Assembly: GCA_029054245.1 (NCBI GenBank)
Contig: JAIDFQ010000041.1
Location: forward strand, 62,001-126,000
Direction: 5' to 3'
Source of the DNA: Lachnospiraceae bacterium
GTDB taxonomy: Bacteria > Bacillota > Clostridia > Lachnospirales > Lachnospiraceae
Length of the DNA stretch: 64,000 nt
The notes under the pieces are model-generated. The model saw nothing but the letters and a program-made list of their open reading frames with translations, did no database searches and was not told where the DNA came from. The position numbers and the translations under genes were made by a program. The number at the start of each line of letters is the position of its first letter. Within the stretch, counting starts at the first letter, position 1. Positions 34,735 to 44,048 of this stretch are shown here, in pieces.

Positions 34735-36223
34735 TTGTTTTTGTCTCCTTTCCCTGAAGCATGATTTCCAGCAGAAATTCCTTGCCGTTACTTTCCCACC
34801 TCAGTGTCCCAAAATATTTCTCCGCACAGCTTTGCATATTTTTCATGCCCAAGCCATGTATCTTACTATCCTCTTTGCTCGTTGGGAGCATCCCGCCTGC
34901 CTCAGCGGGGTATAAGCTTCCGGTAAACGAGTTTCGGATTTCTATAAAAAACATATTGCTTTTCGCATATGAATCTAAATAAATAAAAGGATCTCTTTCC
35001 TTTTCTGCCGCCTCTATAGCATTATCCAGCCCATTATTTAAAAGTATGCTTACGTCAAAAGCACTGATTCCTAACTTCTCTGGAAAAATGAAACTGCTTT
35101 CAAATGTAATCATTTTTTTCGCAGCACTGCGCATCTTTCGGCTAATCACCACATCTGTGACCGGATTTCCACTGCTGCACTTCATGTCGAGTTCTTCCAT
35201 TGCTTCGCACAGACCATCCAGATAACGGCGGACTTCTTTTTCATATTCTCCAGAAGCACGCTTCTCCTGCCCAAGCAGGATTTCCAAATCAGCCAGATGA
35301 TTTTTCATATCATGTCGCATCCCTCGGATACCATCATAGAGATGCTCAACATCCTTCATATGTTCTTCCATATCGCCGATACGATTCTGGTAAACTTCTA
35401 CCAGCATTTCCTTTTCACTGCTTTCCACCAGTTTCCTTAAGATTACAGAACTTAAAATGATGGAAACCAGACAAAGTCCTGATACGATGGGAATCAACAA
35501 TTTTGTCTCAGGATATTCATCCATCACAAATTTAATCTGGCTGCCATTGTAGGCATATAAAATACTGCGAATCAACGTACAAAAGCAAAAGCCCATGACG
35601 CTTGGCACCAATAAAAACAATTCCTGGATGCTATTCCGTTTCCGTCCTATACATGACAGATTTTTATACAACGTCTGAATCACCTTGCAGCAAAGCAGAA
35701 GAAATACAATCTGATACGAAAGATTCCAGAATATCTCTATCACTCCCAAAAGCTGCATAAAATGATTCAGTATAAACGCATTCCCATTTAATGCAATCGA
35801 TGTCAAAATCGTCGAAATAATCTCCATCAGAACAACGAACAGGGCATGCAGCGTAAACAAAATAAGTTCATTTACGGTATAAGCCGTAAATGCAAGATAA
35901 AATATACTGCTCTTTTTGCCGGCATAAAAAGAAAAACAATAAACCAACATCAGAAGAAGGCTTAAAAACAGGGGTATGATGCTTGCCCTGCTGGCGAGCA
36001 TCCCTTCTTCCTGACCGTAAAAAAATCTCTTAAGCGGCGGGAGATAATTGACAGCCAAATAATAGGCAGTGGATAAAATGACAAATCCGAGTTTCACCCA
36101 CTTTTCCCGTCCTGAATATCTGAACTTTACCGTCAGCAGTCCATGGATCAAACCGATCATGACCCATCTACGCAAGAGCTGTTCTGCCAAATTTAGTAAA
36201 AAATAAATGATTTCCTTCAGCAT
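34715..36223 (-). CDS. GHKL sensor histidine kinase
   Basis: This 502-aa protein has about seven N-terminal membrane helices (to residue about 255), a coiled-coil linker (EMLVEVYQNRIGDMEEHMKD), the phospho-acceptor motif GIRGMRHDMKNHLADLEILL, and a GHKL ATPase domain. The ATPase has the N-box LLNNGLDNAIEAAEK and the G-box KIHGLGMKNMQSCAEKY. AgrC-type kinases of this form pair with LytTR regulators, and one is encoded 8 nt upstream. The many-helix sensor suggests a membrane or peptide signal. No signal peptide-precursor gene or AgrB-like protease was found beside it. Confidence 0.88.
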   Translation of the reverse strand: MLKEIIYFLLNLAEQLLRRWVMIGLIHGLLTVKFRYSGREKWVKLGFVILSTAYYLAVNYLPPLKRFFYGQEEGMLASRASIIPLFLSLLLMLVYCFSFYAGKKSSIFYLAFTAYTVNELILFTLHALFVVLMEIISTILTSIALNGNAFILNHFMQLLGVIEIFWNLSYQIVFLLLCCKVIQTLYKNLSCIGRKRNSIQELFLLVPSVMGFCFCTLIRSILYAYNGSQIKFVMDEYPETKLLIPIVSGLCLVSIILSSVILRKLVESSEKEMLVEVYQNRIGDMEEHMKDVEHLYDGIRGMRHDMKNHLADLEILLGQEKRASGEYEKEVRRYLDGLCEAMEELDMKCSSGNPVTDVVISRKMRSAAKKMITFESSFIFPEKLGISAFDVSILLNNGLDNAIEAAEKERDPFIYLDSYAKSNMFFIEIRNSFTGSLYPAEAGGMLPTSKEDSKIHGLGMKNMQSCAEKYFGTLRWESNGKEFLLEIMLQGKETKTNGKEWD

Positions 36224-36231
36224 CCTGTGTA

Positions 36232-36930
36232 CTACTTTCTACGTAAGAATTCCATATAAGCAGTAACAAAAGCACTGTACTTCTGTTTTGCCATAAGAAT
36301 CATCTCGCCGTTCTTAAGCTGTATATTTCCAGTATCATACCCTGCCACAGCACTTAAATTCACAAGATACCCTCTATGGCAGCGAAAAAAGGAATCGCCC
36401 AGCATCGCTTCTAGCTCACTCATCTTCGCATAATAGGAAATCTGTTCCTCCTTTAAATGGAGTACGACCTTTCTTGCATCATTTTCTGCATACAAGATGC
36501 TTTCCCTTGGAATATTCCTATAAATTCCTTTTACACGTATAACAAGAGGCTCTGACTGCTTTTGCGGACGGCACTCCGCAATCGCCATATCAAGTACTTT
36601 AAAAAACTTGTCTTCATCTATTGGCTTTAACAGATACTGAAAAGCATGAACGTCAAAAGCATCGAAAACATACTCTTTCAAGGCTGTCACAAACACAATT
36701 ACTGCCTCAGACTCTTTTCTTAAACGTCTTGCCATTTCCAGCCCGCTCATATCCTTTAAATCAATATCCAAGAAAAAAATATCAAAATTCTTTCCTGCCT
36801 TCAGTAATTCCTGTCCTTTTGAAAACACCTCTACCTGATACTCCTTATCATTGCCAATCCTTCGTTGAATCAGCTGTTTCAGGTATTCTCCCATGGTCTT
36901 TTCATCATCGCAAACTGCAATCTGAAGCAT
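36232..36930 (-). CDS. LytTR-family response regulator
   Basis: This 232-aa protein has an N-terminal receiver domain (AVCDDEKTMGEYLKQ, phospho-acceptor Asp in FDIFFLDIDLKDMSGLEMA, Lys in FQYLLKPIDEDKF) and a C-terminal LytTR DNA-binding domain (ILYAENDARKVVLHL, FFRCHRGYLVNLSAVAGY). It is the partner of the GHKL kinase just downstream. Targets probably include the two unrecognised genes on either side (inference). Confidence 0.9.
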   Translation of the reverse strand: MLQIAVCDDEKTMGEYLKQLIQRRIGNDKEYQVEVFSKGQELLKAGKNFDIFFLDIDLKDMSGLEMARRLRKESEAVIVFVTALKEYVFDAFDVHAFQYLLKPIDEDKFFKVLDMAIAECRPQKQSEPLVIRVKGIYRNIPRESILYAENDARKVVLHLKEEQISYYAKMSELEAMLGDSFFRCHRGYLVNLSAVAGYDTGNIQLKNGEMILMAKQKYSAFVTAYMEFLRRK

Positions 36931-36983
36931 CTTAAAATCTTGTCCTTTCCCTCATCTGTAAAATAAGACCGCAGACGCACTTT

Positions 36984-37009
36984 AAGGTTTCCTTCTTGCC
37001 AAGAACCTT
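36984..37009. other. Short hairpin between unknown gene and response regulator
   Basis: AAGG and CCTT close an inner TTCTTgccAAGAA stem. No strong T-run. It may weaken read-through from the gene at 37095-37793 into the regulator. Confidence 0.4.
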
Positions 37010-37094
37010 ATATACTTATATCGGTCGTTTTTGCAAAAGGAATATTTGTCTTGTAACGAAAAGCCGCTTTTTTGTCATTAACGCCCTGTCCGTC

Positions 37095-37793
37095 TTATGT
37101 CTCGCCGACTTTCGGACCAAGCCGCAAGAGCAGACTTGCAAAATCAATGTTCTGTGCCAGCCCTTTCGCATCCAGCAAACCGTCAAAATCCATTCTCCGT
37201 ATGGCGGCTTCCTTAAAGACACGCTCCATGATCTTTTCCTTCTCATCGGCTTCCTGATAGAGCTTCATATATTTTTTGTGCCTTTTTATGCGTTTATCCC
37301 AAAAGCTCTCTTCGTCCTCTTTCTCAAACAATGCATTCCCTTTTCCATTGCGAAAGCCCGTGTACCAGCCTTCTCCATGGTAGTCTTCCTTAGTTGCACC
37401 GAAATGATGCACTGCAAAGCTGCCGCCGCAGACTTCAGCCCATGGATCGTAATAGGCAAAATCCTGCCTGAGCACATCCAGCACCCATTTCTCGTATTCA
37501 GGATCCTTCTGCATGGCTCTGAAGCCTTCATCCGATATATGGATAGAAACAGATCGAAGCGCCTGCGACGGATGCATGGGCAGCTGGGATATCCTGTTGT
37601 AAATGTACTGCTTATACTCTGATAAGGTCATATCCTTGGTTGAGACAGCATTTACACCGATTTTTCCGTCCAGCGCATTGACTACATCCTTAAATCCCAT
37701 GACGCCTTTTGTCTGAGTCCCCGCAATCTGGCTTTGCAGATATCTATTATAGGTTTTAGTCATGCCATTCATGAAAAACTGATTGTCTCCCAT
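37095..37793 (-). CDS. Unknown protein upstream of GHKL/LytTR system
   Basis: This 232-aa product is not recognised. It has no membrane helix or signal peptide. It begins MGDNQFFMNGMTKTYNRYL, has a middle part LRSVSIHISDEGFRAMQKDP of a kind seen in uncharacterised Firmicutes proteins, and then YYDPWAEVCGGSFAVHHFGA, a basic Lys-rich stretch (WDKRIKRHKKYMKLYQEAD), and a C-terminal LLLRLGPKVGET. The ATG at 37793 follows AAAGGAGGAAAG. The frame is open to 37865, but no site supports an earlier start. It leads the cluster of unknown protein, regulator, kinase and second unknown protein. Confidence 0.72.
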   Translation of the reverse strand: MGDNQFFMNGMTKTYNRYLQSQIAGTQTKGVMGFKDVVNALDGKIGVNAVSTKDMTLSEYKQYIYNRISQLPMHPSQALRSVSIHISDEGFRAMQKDPEYEKWVLDVLRQDFAYYDPWAEVCGGSFAVHHFGATKEDYHGEGWYTGFRNGKGNALFEKEDEESFWDKRIKRHKKYMKLYQEADEKEKIMERVFKEAAIRRMDFDGLLDAKGLAQNIDFASLLLRLGPKVGET

Positions 37794-37866
37794 CCCACTT
37801 TCCTCCTTTCCTAGTTTAGAAAGCAATAGGTGTGCCGCGGAGCGCAGCATCCTATCGATAAGCAAA

Positions 37867-37903
37867 GCGCACCTTCAAAGATTTCAATCCTTTGAAAATG
37901 CGC
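37867..37903. terminator. Hairpin downstream of MATE gene, possible terminator
   Basis: GCGCA...TGCGC encloses TTCAAAG...CTTTGAA. The T-run on the minus strand is poor (CGCTTTGCTT), so its role as terminator of the MATE transcript is uncertain. Confidence 0.4.
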
Positions 37904-38048
37904 TCTCCTTAGCTTTCTTCTGGTAAGTATATCGTTCTGTGGATGAGAATGTTTTAGAGGGGAGATATAAAATCAATGAATTGTGTAATAAAATTGTGAT
38001 GAGAGGTGTTTGGAGCGGGACGGTTGAGCTATGTGCAAAAATGATTGT

Positions 38049-39389
38049 TTATGTTGTCCGATTAAGCGATTTCCTTTTTACTTGGCGGTTATAGAAGAAT
38101 AGGGATACGGCGGTTCCAATGAGCCAGCCGATGGGCCATGCGCTCCAGATGCCGGTGGCGCCCAGGAGGCGGGAAAGGAGGTCAGCTAGGAGAACACGCA
38201 GAATCAGGTCGGTGAAGGTGGCTGTCATGAATTGTTTCATCAAGCTCGCACCGCGAAGGACGCCGTCTGCCACTAGCTTGGCGGAAACCACAAGGTAGAA
38301 GGGCGCTAGTATTCGGAGAATCAATATGCCGGTGTTGATTGCCGGACCTTCTGCGTTGTCCATGAATAGAAAGACCAGTCCTTTTCCGAATGTTATGTAA
38401 ATCAAAATAATTGGTATGCACAGGATCCAGACAAGTTTAAGCCCTGCTTTGAAACCGCTGTGGATCCTGTCATATTTTCCTGCTCCTAAGTTCTGGGCAG
38501 TGTAGTTGGAGATGCCGTTTCCAAGGGTGGTAAAGGAGGTAATCACCAGATTGTTCAATTTGATCGCCGCCGCATATCCAGCGATGACTGCCGGTCCAAA
38601 TCCATTAATCAGGCTCTGAATTACGATATTACCTATGGAAATGAAGCTCTGCTGCAGGATGCTGGGAACTGCCACCACACATATTTGTTTAAAAATATGG
38701 GTTGAAAAAACCTCCGCCTTCTTTTCCGCCTTAAGGGCTTTCAAGTGCCGGAAGACTACTATCATGGCAAGTACACAGCTGATTCCCTGACAGATAAAAG
38801 TCGCCCACGCTACGCCCGAAACGCCCATCTGAAGATACTTTACGAATACATAATCCATGACGATATTGGCTGTGGAAGAACAGGATAGAAAGAAGAACGG
38901 TGTTCTGGAATCTCCCAGGGCTGAAAAAATGCCTGTTGCAATATTATAAAAGAATAAAAAGGGCAGACCTGCTATATAAATCATCAGATAAAGCCGGGAG
39001 TCCGCCATAATCTCCTCCGGCGTGTGAATCAGCTCTAATAATCCGCTGCATCCTGCAAAACCGACAAGCATCAGAAATGCACACAGAATCCCTCCACTAA
39101 TCAGCGTGGTGTGCACGGCAGTTCTGGCATGATGATATTCCTTTGCTCCAAAGTATCCACTCACAATGACGGAACACCCGATATTGCATCCAAAGGCAAA
39201 TGCAATGAATATCAGGGTGATCTCATAGCTGTTTCCCACCGCTGCAAGCGCATTCTCCCCCACAAATTTTCCAGCAATCAAGCTGTCCGCAATATTGTAA
39301 AGCTGCTGGAAAATGATGCTGCCAAACAAAGGCAGGCAAAAATTCCAAAGCACCTTCTCCGGCTTTCCCTGTGTCAAATCCTTATTCAT
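38049..39389 (-). CDS. MATE-family efflux transporter
   Basis: This 446-aa protein has 12 predicted helices in two related halves. The MATE start is GKPEKVLWNFCLPLFGSIIFQQLYN with ADSLIAGKFVGENALAAVGNS, and the second half opens with VAVPSILQQSFISIGNIVIQSLINGFG. Members export cationic drugs or metabolites in exchange for Na+ or H+. A LysR gene is transcribed divergently from a shared 162-nt gap, suggesting it controls this pump in response to the exported compound. Confidence 0.9.
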   Translation of the reverse strand: MNKDLTQGKPEKVLWNFCLPLFGSIIFQQLYNIADSLIAGKFVGENALAAVGNSYEITLIFIAFAFGCNIGCSVIVSGYFGAKEYHHARTAVHTTLISGGILCAFLMLVGFAGCSGLLELIHTPEEIMADSRLYLMIYIAGLPFLFFYNIATGIFSALGDSRTPFFFLSCSSTANIVMDYVFVKYLQMGVSGVAWATFICQGISCVLAMIVVFRHLKALKAEKKAEVFSTHIFKQICVVAVPSILQQSFISIGNIVIQSLINGFGPAVIAGYAAAIKLNNLVITSFTTLGNGISNYTAQNLGAGKYDRIHSGFKAGLKLVWILCIPIILIYITFGKGLVFLFMDNAEGPAINTGILILRILAPFYLVVSAKLVADGVLRGASLMKQFMTATFTDLILRVLLADLLSRLLGATGIWSAWPIGWLIGTAVSLFFYNRQVKRKSLNRTT

Positions 39390-39551
39390 ATCATTGCTCC
39401 TTTCTCTCCTTTTCCTGCTCCTCTTGCAGTCTGAATGGTAGCTTTTATTTTCTTGTTATTTTCTGCTTAACAAATTATAATGGATGTAGTGTTATGTGTA
39501 AAATGTATTTTTTATATAGAATACATGTATTTAGTACATATTGGAGGCGTT

Positions 39552-40454
39552 ATGAGATCCAGTTATGATCGGTATTTTCTTTTTTATCATGTAGCCAAAT
39601 ATAAAAGTTTTACGAAGGCGGCGCAGGTACTTGCCAGCAATCAGCCCAACATCACCCATGCCATGAATAAATTGGAAAGCGAGCTGGGCTGCCGTCTTTT
39701 GATTCGTTCCAATAAGGGAATCACCCTGACACCCGAGGGCGAGAGGCTTTACCAGCGCACGGCTATTGCTTTTGAACAACTTACGCTGGCTGAAAATGAG
39801 CTGCGGCTTGCCACCAGCCTATCTGAAGGAAGCGTTACCATTGGCGCAAGTGAAACTGCACTCCACGGCTTTCTTCTGCTACATTTAAATGAATTTCGGG
39901 AAAAGCATCCCGGCATCCGCATTCGTATTTTGAACAGTTCTAATGCAAGCGCTGTGGATGCCGTTCATTCCGGTAAAGTGGACTTCAGCCTCGTTGCCAC
40001 CCCTACCGGAGCCAAAAAGCCTCTGACTGAAGCCTGTTTATGCGGCTTTTGTGATATCATGATTTCCGGGAAAAAGTATGCGTACCTTGCGGCTTCTCCC
40101 AAAAATCTGTCAGATTTATCTGACATTCCGCTGATCTGTATGGTAGAAAGCACCAATACATTTGCATTCTATAATCAGTTTTACTATGAAAACGGGCTGA
40201 CGCTTAAGCCGGATATGGAAGTCGCTACCACAGACTTGGTGCTCCCTTTTGTGAAAAGCAACCTTGGGATTGGCTTTATTCCTGCCTTTTATGCAGATGA
40301 AGCCATAAAAAACGGGGAATGCTGGTGCATTCCCCTGATTGAAAAGCTTCCTGAACGTTCCATCTGCCTTGTTCAGGATTCTGGCCGATCCCTAAATGTG
40401 GCGGCGATGGAACTTAAAAAATTTTTGATGGATAAGCGTACCTTTATGCCTTGA
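39552..40454 (+). CDS. LysR-family transcriptional regulator
   Basis: This 300-aa regulator has the N-terminal winged HTH (FYHVAKYKSFTKAAQVLA, NQPNITHAMNKLESELG, LLIRSNKGITLTPEG) and a LysR substrate-binding domain in two lobes (SVTIGASETALHGFLL onward, VKSNLGIGFIPAFYADEAI near 240). The ATG at 39552 follows TTGGAGGCGTT; in-frame codons up to 39480 lack a site. It is divergent from the MATE pump. Its 3' end overlaps the convergent hemerythrin gene by 11 nt. Confidence 0.92.
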   Translation: MRSSYDRYFLFYHVAKYKSFTKAAQVLASNQPNITHAMNKLESELGCRLLIRSNKGITLTPEGERLYQRTAIAFEQLTLAENELRLATSLSEGSVTIGASETALHGFLLLHLNEFREKHPGIRIRILNSSNASAVDAVHSGKVDFSLVATPTGAKKPLTEACLCGFCDIMISGKKYAYLAASPKNLSDLSDIPLICMVESTNTFAFYNQFYYENGLTLKPDMEVATTDLVLPFVKSNLGIGFIPAFYADEAIKNGECWCIPLIEKLPERSICLVQDSGRSLNVAAMELKKFLMDKRTFMP

Positions 40455-41811
40455 TCTTAGCAAAAAAGTCATCAATGTTTTTCTTGATGTCCGCATCCGG
40501 CATCGACTTTAGAAGATATCCTTCCGGTTTTAATGACATGACATTTTTAACGCTCTCCCGATCTCCTTTACCCGTTAAGAAAATAACTGGGATATCTGCA
40601 ATATCCTTATCTGACCGAATCATTTCCAGTGCCTGCCGTCCGTCGCAGACAGGCATCTCATAATCCATCAAAACTAAGTCTGGACGATCCATTGCTATTT
40701 TCTTAATGGCAGATACACTGGATGTGGCTTCTATCAAATCATAGTTTTCAGACAGCATCTTAACCATTCTGGCAAGCATGAACTCAGAATCGTCCACCAC
40801 CAGGATTTTCTTTCTCAGATTTATCGGCTCTGACTTTTCAGACTGCTCTTTATTTTCTTTCATTAAATATTTCTTAATTGCGTCCATGGCATTATCTGGG
40901 TTTACTACAGACGCAAACTTGCCGCGGACGGAATCCCCTGCTGCCACACAGAATGCAAAATATCCCTCACCAGTATCAAATAATAGACTACAGGATGGCT
41001 GGGCACGCTCAAACGAACTGACAAGCTGCTCATGCGTCAACAGCGATTCCTTCTCTAAATTCATAAGATTTATTGATGGAAAACTTTCCCTAAGTCTCTC
41101 CAAAAACTGGCGCGAAAGATAGCGTGTCACATTGAGCACCATATCATCGACTCTTGGGTACTCTGCATTCAAAATTCCCCTTATAACATTAAGCAGGAGA
41201 CGGTCTTCAAATACAAACGTGACCTCCCATTTTTCTTTCTTTGCCCCACGGTAAAGAAAGCGGCAGCAGATTACCTTTCCAAAATCTTCACCTGCATACT
41301 GCTCACTGATCATCTGTGCCTTAAGATGAAATATCTCCCTCACAAGCTGGATAATCGCTGTCTCTAAGGCATTCTTCTCTTCCTCATGCGGAATATCCAC
41401 CCATTTGCTGATCGTCTTTCCGACTATTGCCTGATCCTCTGTCTGTGTATGACCAACCACCCATCCAATGCAGACGCCCAAGAAATGTCTGACAGCCTCC
41501 TCCGAATATTGGCTTAGCTCCATTTCCGCTTCTAACGCTGGAAGCGTATTTTTCCTGAAATTATCGTGCAGCCGTTTATGTATTTCATATTCACTGTAAT
41601 TGATGGACTTCATGTACTCTTCTTCATGTTCAAAGTGCTCCGTGGTATGATTCCGCAGATACTTCACGCCCTCGCGGCATGCCCATTCGCTTTTCTCTTC
41701 ACTTTCACTGATCCTTAACAGCTTATTCATCGTTGAAAAGAGCTGCTTGTGCTCCTTATCGATAAAGTCTACGCCTATTTTATAACTATCCTTCCATACG
41801 ATCTGATTCAT
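40444..41811 (-). CDS. Bacteriohemerythrin-receiver fusion protein
   Basis: This 455-aa protein has three parts. Residues 1-135 are a hemerythrin domain with the full di-iron ligand set: DKEHKQLF, HTTEHFEHEEEYM, HKRLHDNF and HTQTED. Residues about 150-310 form an alpha/beta domain that looks like a CheX-type or uncharacterised chemotaxis-related fold (LLLNVIRGILNAEYP, SLLFDTGEGYFAFCV); this call is tentative. Residues about 330-455 are a receiver with KILVVDDSEF, acceptor Asp in PDLVLMDYEMP, TGKGD and Lys in GYLLKSMPD. It could bind O2 and pass the state to a phosphorelay. GGAGGAGAT precedes the ATG, and the gene stands alone. Confidence 0.87.
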   Translation of the reverse strand: MNQIVWKDSYKIGVDFIDKEHKQLFSTMNKLLRISESEEKSEWACREGVKYLRNHTTEHFEHEEEYMKSINYSEYEIHKRLHDNFRKNTLPALEAEMELSQYSEEAVRHFLGVCIGWVVGHTQTEDQAIVGKTISKWVDIPHEEEKNALETAIIQLVREIFHLKAQMISEQYAGEDFGKVICCRFLYRGAKKEKWEVTFVFEDRLLLNVIRGILNAEYPRVDDMVLNVTRYLSRQFLERLRESFPSINLMNLEKESLLTHEQLVSSFERAQPSCSLLFDTGEGYFAFCVAAGDSVRGKFASVVNPDNAMDAIKKYLMKENKEQSEKSEPINLRKKILVVDDSEFMLARMVKMLSENYDLIEATSSVSAIKKIAMDRPDLVLMDYEMPVCDGRQALEMIRSDKDIADIPVIFLTGKGDRESVKNVMSLKPEGYLLKSMPDADIKKNIDDFFAKIKA

Positions 41812-41952
41812 GTCATATCTCCTCCACCGTAATGTAATATAAAGCGGCGCAAAATCCTGCTTTCGTAGATATTATAACATAAGGGACGAGCTTTTGGCTA
41901 TCCATTATCAAAATAGGAAAACCCAAAAAATTATTTTAGACATTTGTAAAAA

Positions 41953-42924
41953 CTAAAGGCGCTCCATTGCCCTCAGAAACAAATTCCTAATCGAATCTTT
42001 CGGGTAATTTCCAAGCTTTTCTACCTTATCCTGACGGATGAATCCCCCTGCCATGGCAGCATGTCCGCCTCCATTCCCCAAGCCTGCCAGTGTCTCGTGA
42101 AGGAGATTCCCCGCATGGATTTTCGGATCCTCCGAGCGAACCGACAGCTTGATTCCATCCTCCCTGTAAGAAAATACCACCGCCACCTCTACTTCCACCA
42201 GCGCCAGAATAAAATCTGCAAGAATCGCAATCAGCGCATCAGGACAGGAAAAGGGGATGCAGGAAAAGCCTGTCTTATCATACAGTTCAATGCTCTCGAT
42301 TGCCGCGCCGTATGCTCTCAAATCTGCAAATTCCATATTATTGCGCTCCAGTTTCGCCAGCTTCTCATGGTCACAAAAAGGAAACAAAAACCGGAACATC
42401 TCGATATCCAGTTCTGTCACTCCCCGGGAAAACTGCAGCGTGTCCATCTTAATACCATAAAGCAGAGCCGTCGCCGTATCCTTATCCGGGTCGTGCCCCA
42501 ACTTGGCATAATACTCTGCAATCAGCGACGCACAGGCGCCTGTAATGCGGATATCCTGATACTTGTATTCCATAGGGACAAAGGTGGGATGATGGTCGAT
42601 GCATGCCACTTCATCTCCCACGAAATCCGTCACATTCCCGCCGTGTTTCTGGGTATCCACACAGATGATATAATCATCCTCTTTCATCTCCTTTAGCAGG
42701 TCTGCATATGGGTAGATCTGCATCTGAAATGTATCCAGCAGCTTTGAAGCGCTCAGCTTGTCAATCCTTCCGTCATAACAAAGCTTAGACTCTATGTTAT
42801 AAAGCGCCAGAAGCTTCATAAGCCCGTAGGCAGTAGCAATCCCATCCGGATCCGGAAAGTTGTGGGTCTGCACATAAACCCTGTGCCCCTGACATAGTTT
42901 AACAAGTTCCTTGAAATCACTCAT
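41953..42924 (-). CDS. DHH-family phosphoesterase (NrnA-like)
   Basis: This 323-aa protein has the DHH motifs: HNFPDPDGIATAYGL near residue 17, DDYIICVDTQKHGG near 82, VACIDHHPTF near 103, and the C-terminal DHHA1 glycine motif GLGNGGGHAAMAGGFI near 285. Family members hydrolyse nano-RNA, pAp or cyclic-dinucleotide products. The first motif reads FPDPDG rather than HxxPDxD-typical spacing elsewhere, but Asp and His ligands are present. Single gene with no obvious operon partner. Confidence 0.85.
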   Translation of the reverse strand: MSDFKELVKLCQGHRVYVQTHNFPDPDGIATAYGLMKLLALYNIESKLCYDGRIDKLSASKLLDTFQMQIYPYADLLKEMKEDDYIICVDTQKHGGNVTDFVGDEVACIDHHPTFVPMEYKYQDIRITGACASLIAEYYAKLGHDPDKDTATALLYGIKMDTLQFSRGVTELDIEMFRFLFPFCDHEKLAKLERNNMEFADLRAYGAAIESIELYDKTGFSCIPFSCPDALIAILADFILALVEVEVAVVFSYREDGIKLSVRSEDPKIHAGNLLHETLAGLGNGGGHAAMAGGFIRQDKVEKLGNYPKDSIRNLFLRAMERL

Positions 42925-43033
42925 CTGCTTTTTCCTCGTCTTTCCCTCATAAGTATTTTACCACTGTCGTTCCTGTCAGCATTCTACCATAATCTGCTGC
43001 CTTCTACAATCTTCGTTGTGCCTTTGCAATATT

Positions 43034-43912
43034 TTACTTTATATCATCAAACAACCAATCCGCATACACCACGGATGAACCTTCCCCATAATGAATCACC
43101 AATTCCTGCTCCTTATCCTTCCATGTAATCCCGCTGCACGGGTCAACAATCTCCGCCTGCCACACCTGCGTCAGATAAGTATCCTCATCAAATACATAAA
43201 GCTTTCCGTCATAATAAATCCCCTTATTATATACTGCCATTTCCTTCTTAAACTCCTCCGCATAACGAAGCATATATTTTTTCCCTGTAGAGTCGTCTAT
43301 CACTTCCTTCTCCCATATAAAATCCTTGTAATAGATTCCCCAGATCTCTTCCATCCGCTTATCATACTCTTCCATGGAATACGTATAATCACAGATCACT
43401 TCTTCCCTTTCCTCATCATACCTAACAATCTTTACTTGTACGCCATTCCCCACATCGTCATGGTCAAACTGCCTAATCTTTTTATAATCCATCTCACCTT
43501 CCCACTGATAAGCTGCCTCCGTCCCGCTAATCGCCGAATCGTGATATTGCATATAAAGTATTCTCGCATCAGGATCCACAAAATACCATCCATAATAATC
43601 CAGTTCATCATCAAGCTTTACGAATTTTCTTTGTGACGGGCTATAAATATAATGACTGGCTGTACCTCCATTTGCCCCATAATAATAGTGTACCGTAATA
43701 TCCAGATAACCGTCAGCATTAAAGTCTTCAATCACAAATGGACACTCTTGCACACAACTGGACTTTACCCGCAATTCTCCTCTGATGATTTCTGCTTCCG
43801 CCTCCGTCTCCCCCACATTTATCCCCACAATTCCTATGAGCCACCAAATGAATCCTCCCAATATAATTACTTCCAGAACCACCCAAACCGCTAATCCCTT
43901 AAATCTTTTCAT
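43034..43912 (-). CDS. Membrane-anchored hypothetical protein with FG-GAP-like segment
   Basis: This 292-aa protein begins with a short basic stretch and one helix (LAVWVVLEVIILGGFIWWLI), so it is probably anchored with its bulk outside. The exposed part has a Ca-binding-like DFNADGYLDITVHYYYGANG segment near residue 65, common to FG-GAP/XAC2610-type proteins, and several Tyr/Asp-rich beta-strand repeats. No enzyme motif is visible. It lies between the DHH gene and the Bce-like ABC genes but has its own spacing. Function unknown. Confidence 0.7.
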   Translation of the reverse strand: MKRFKGLAVWVVLEVIILGGFIWWLIGIVGINVGETEAEAEIIRGELRVKSSCVQECPFVIEDFNADGYLDITVHYYYGANGGTASHYIYSPSQRKFVKLDDELDYYGWYFVDPDARILYMQYHDSAISGTEAAYQWEGEMDYKKIRQFDHDDVGNGVQVKIVRYDEEREEVICDYTYSMEEYDKRMEEIWGIYYKDFIWEKEVIDDSTGKKYMLRYAEEFKKEMAVYNKGIYYDGKLYVFDEDTYLTQVWQAEIVDPCSGITWKDKEQELVIHYGEGSSVVYADWLFDDIK

Positions 43913-43977
43913 TCCACCCTCCGCCTTAGAGACTTTCTGCTTCCTTCACGCCTTTCCCATACAAAAAGGCATAAAAT

Positions 43978-44012
43978 AAGAACGCAGAGCTCAACGCATT
44001 CCACGTTCTCAT
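43978..44012 (-). terminator. Terminator downstream of the Bce-like permease
   Basis: GAACG and CGTTC enclose a paired loop (AGC/GCGTT region). On the minus strand the stem is followed by TTATTTTA. It lies 37 nt past the permease stop. Confidence 0.5.
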
Positions 44013-44048
44013 TTTACACCACTTATGCATCATAATTGCATCATATCC

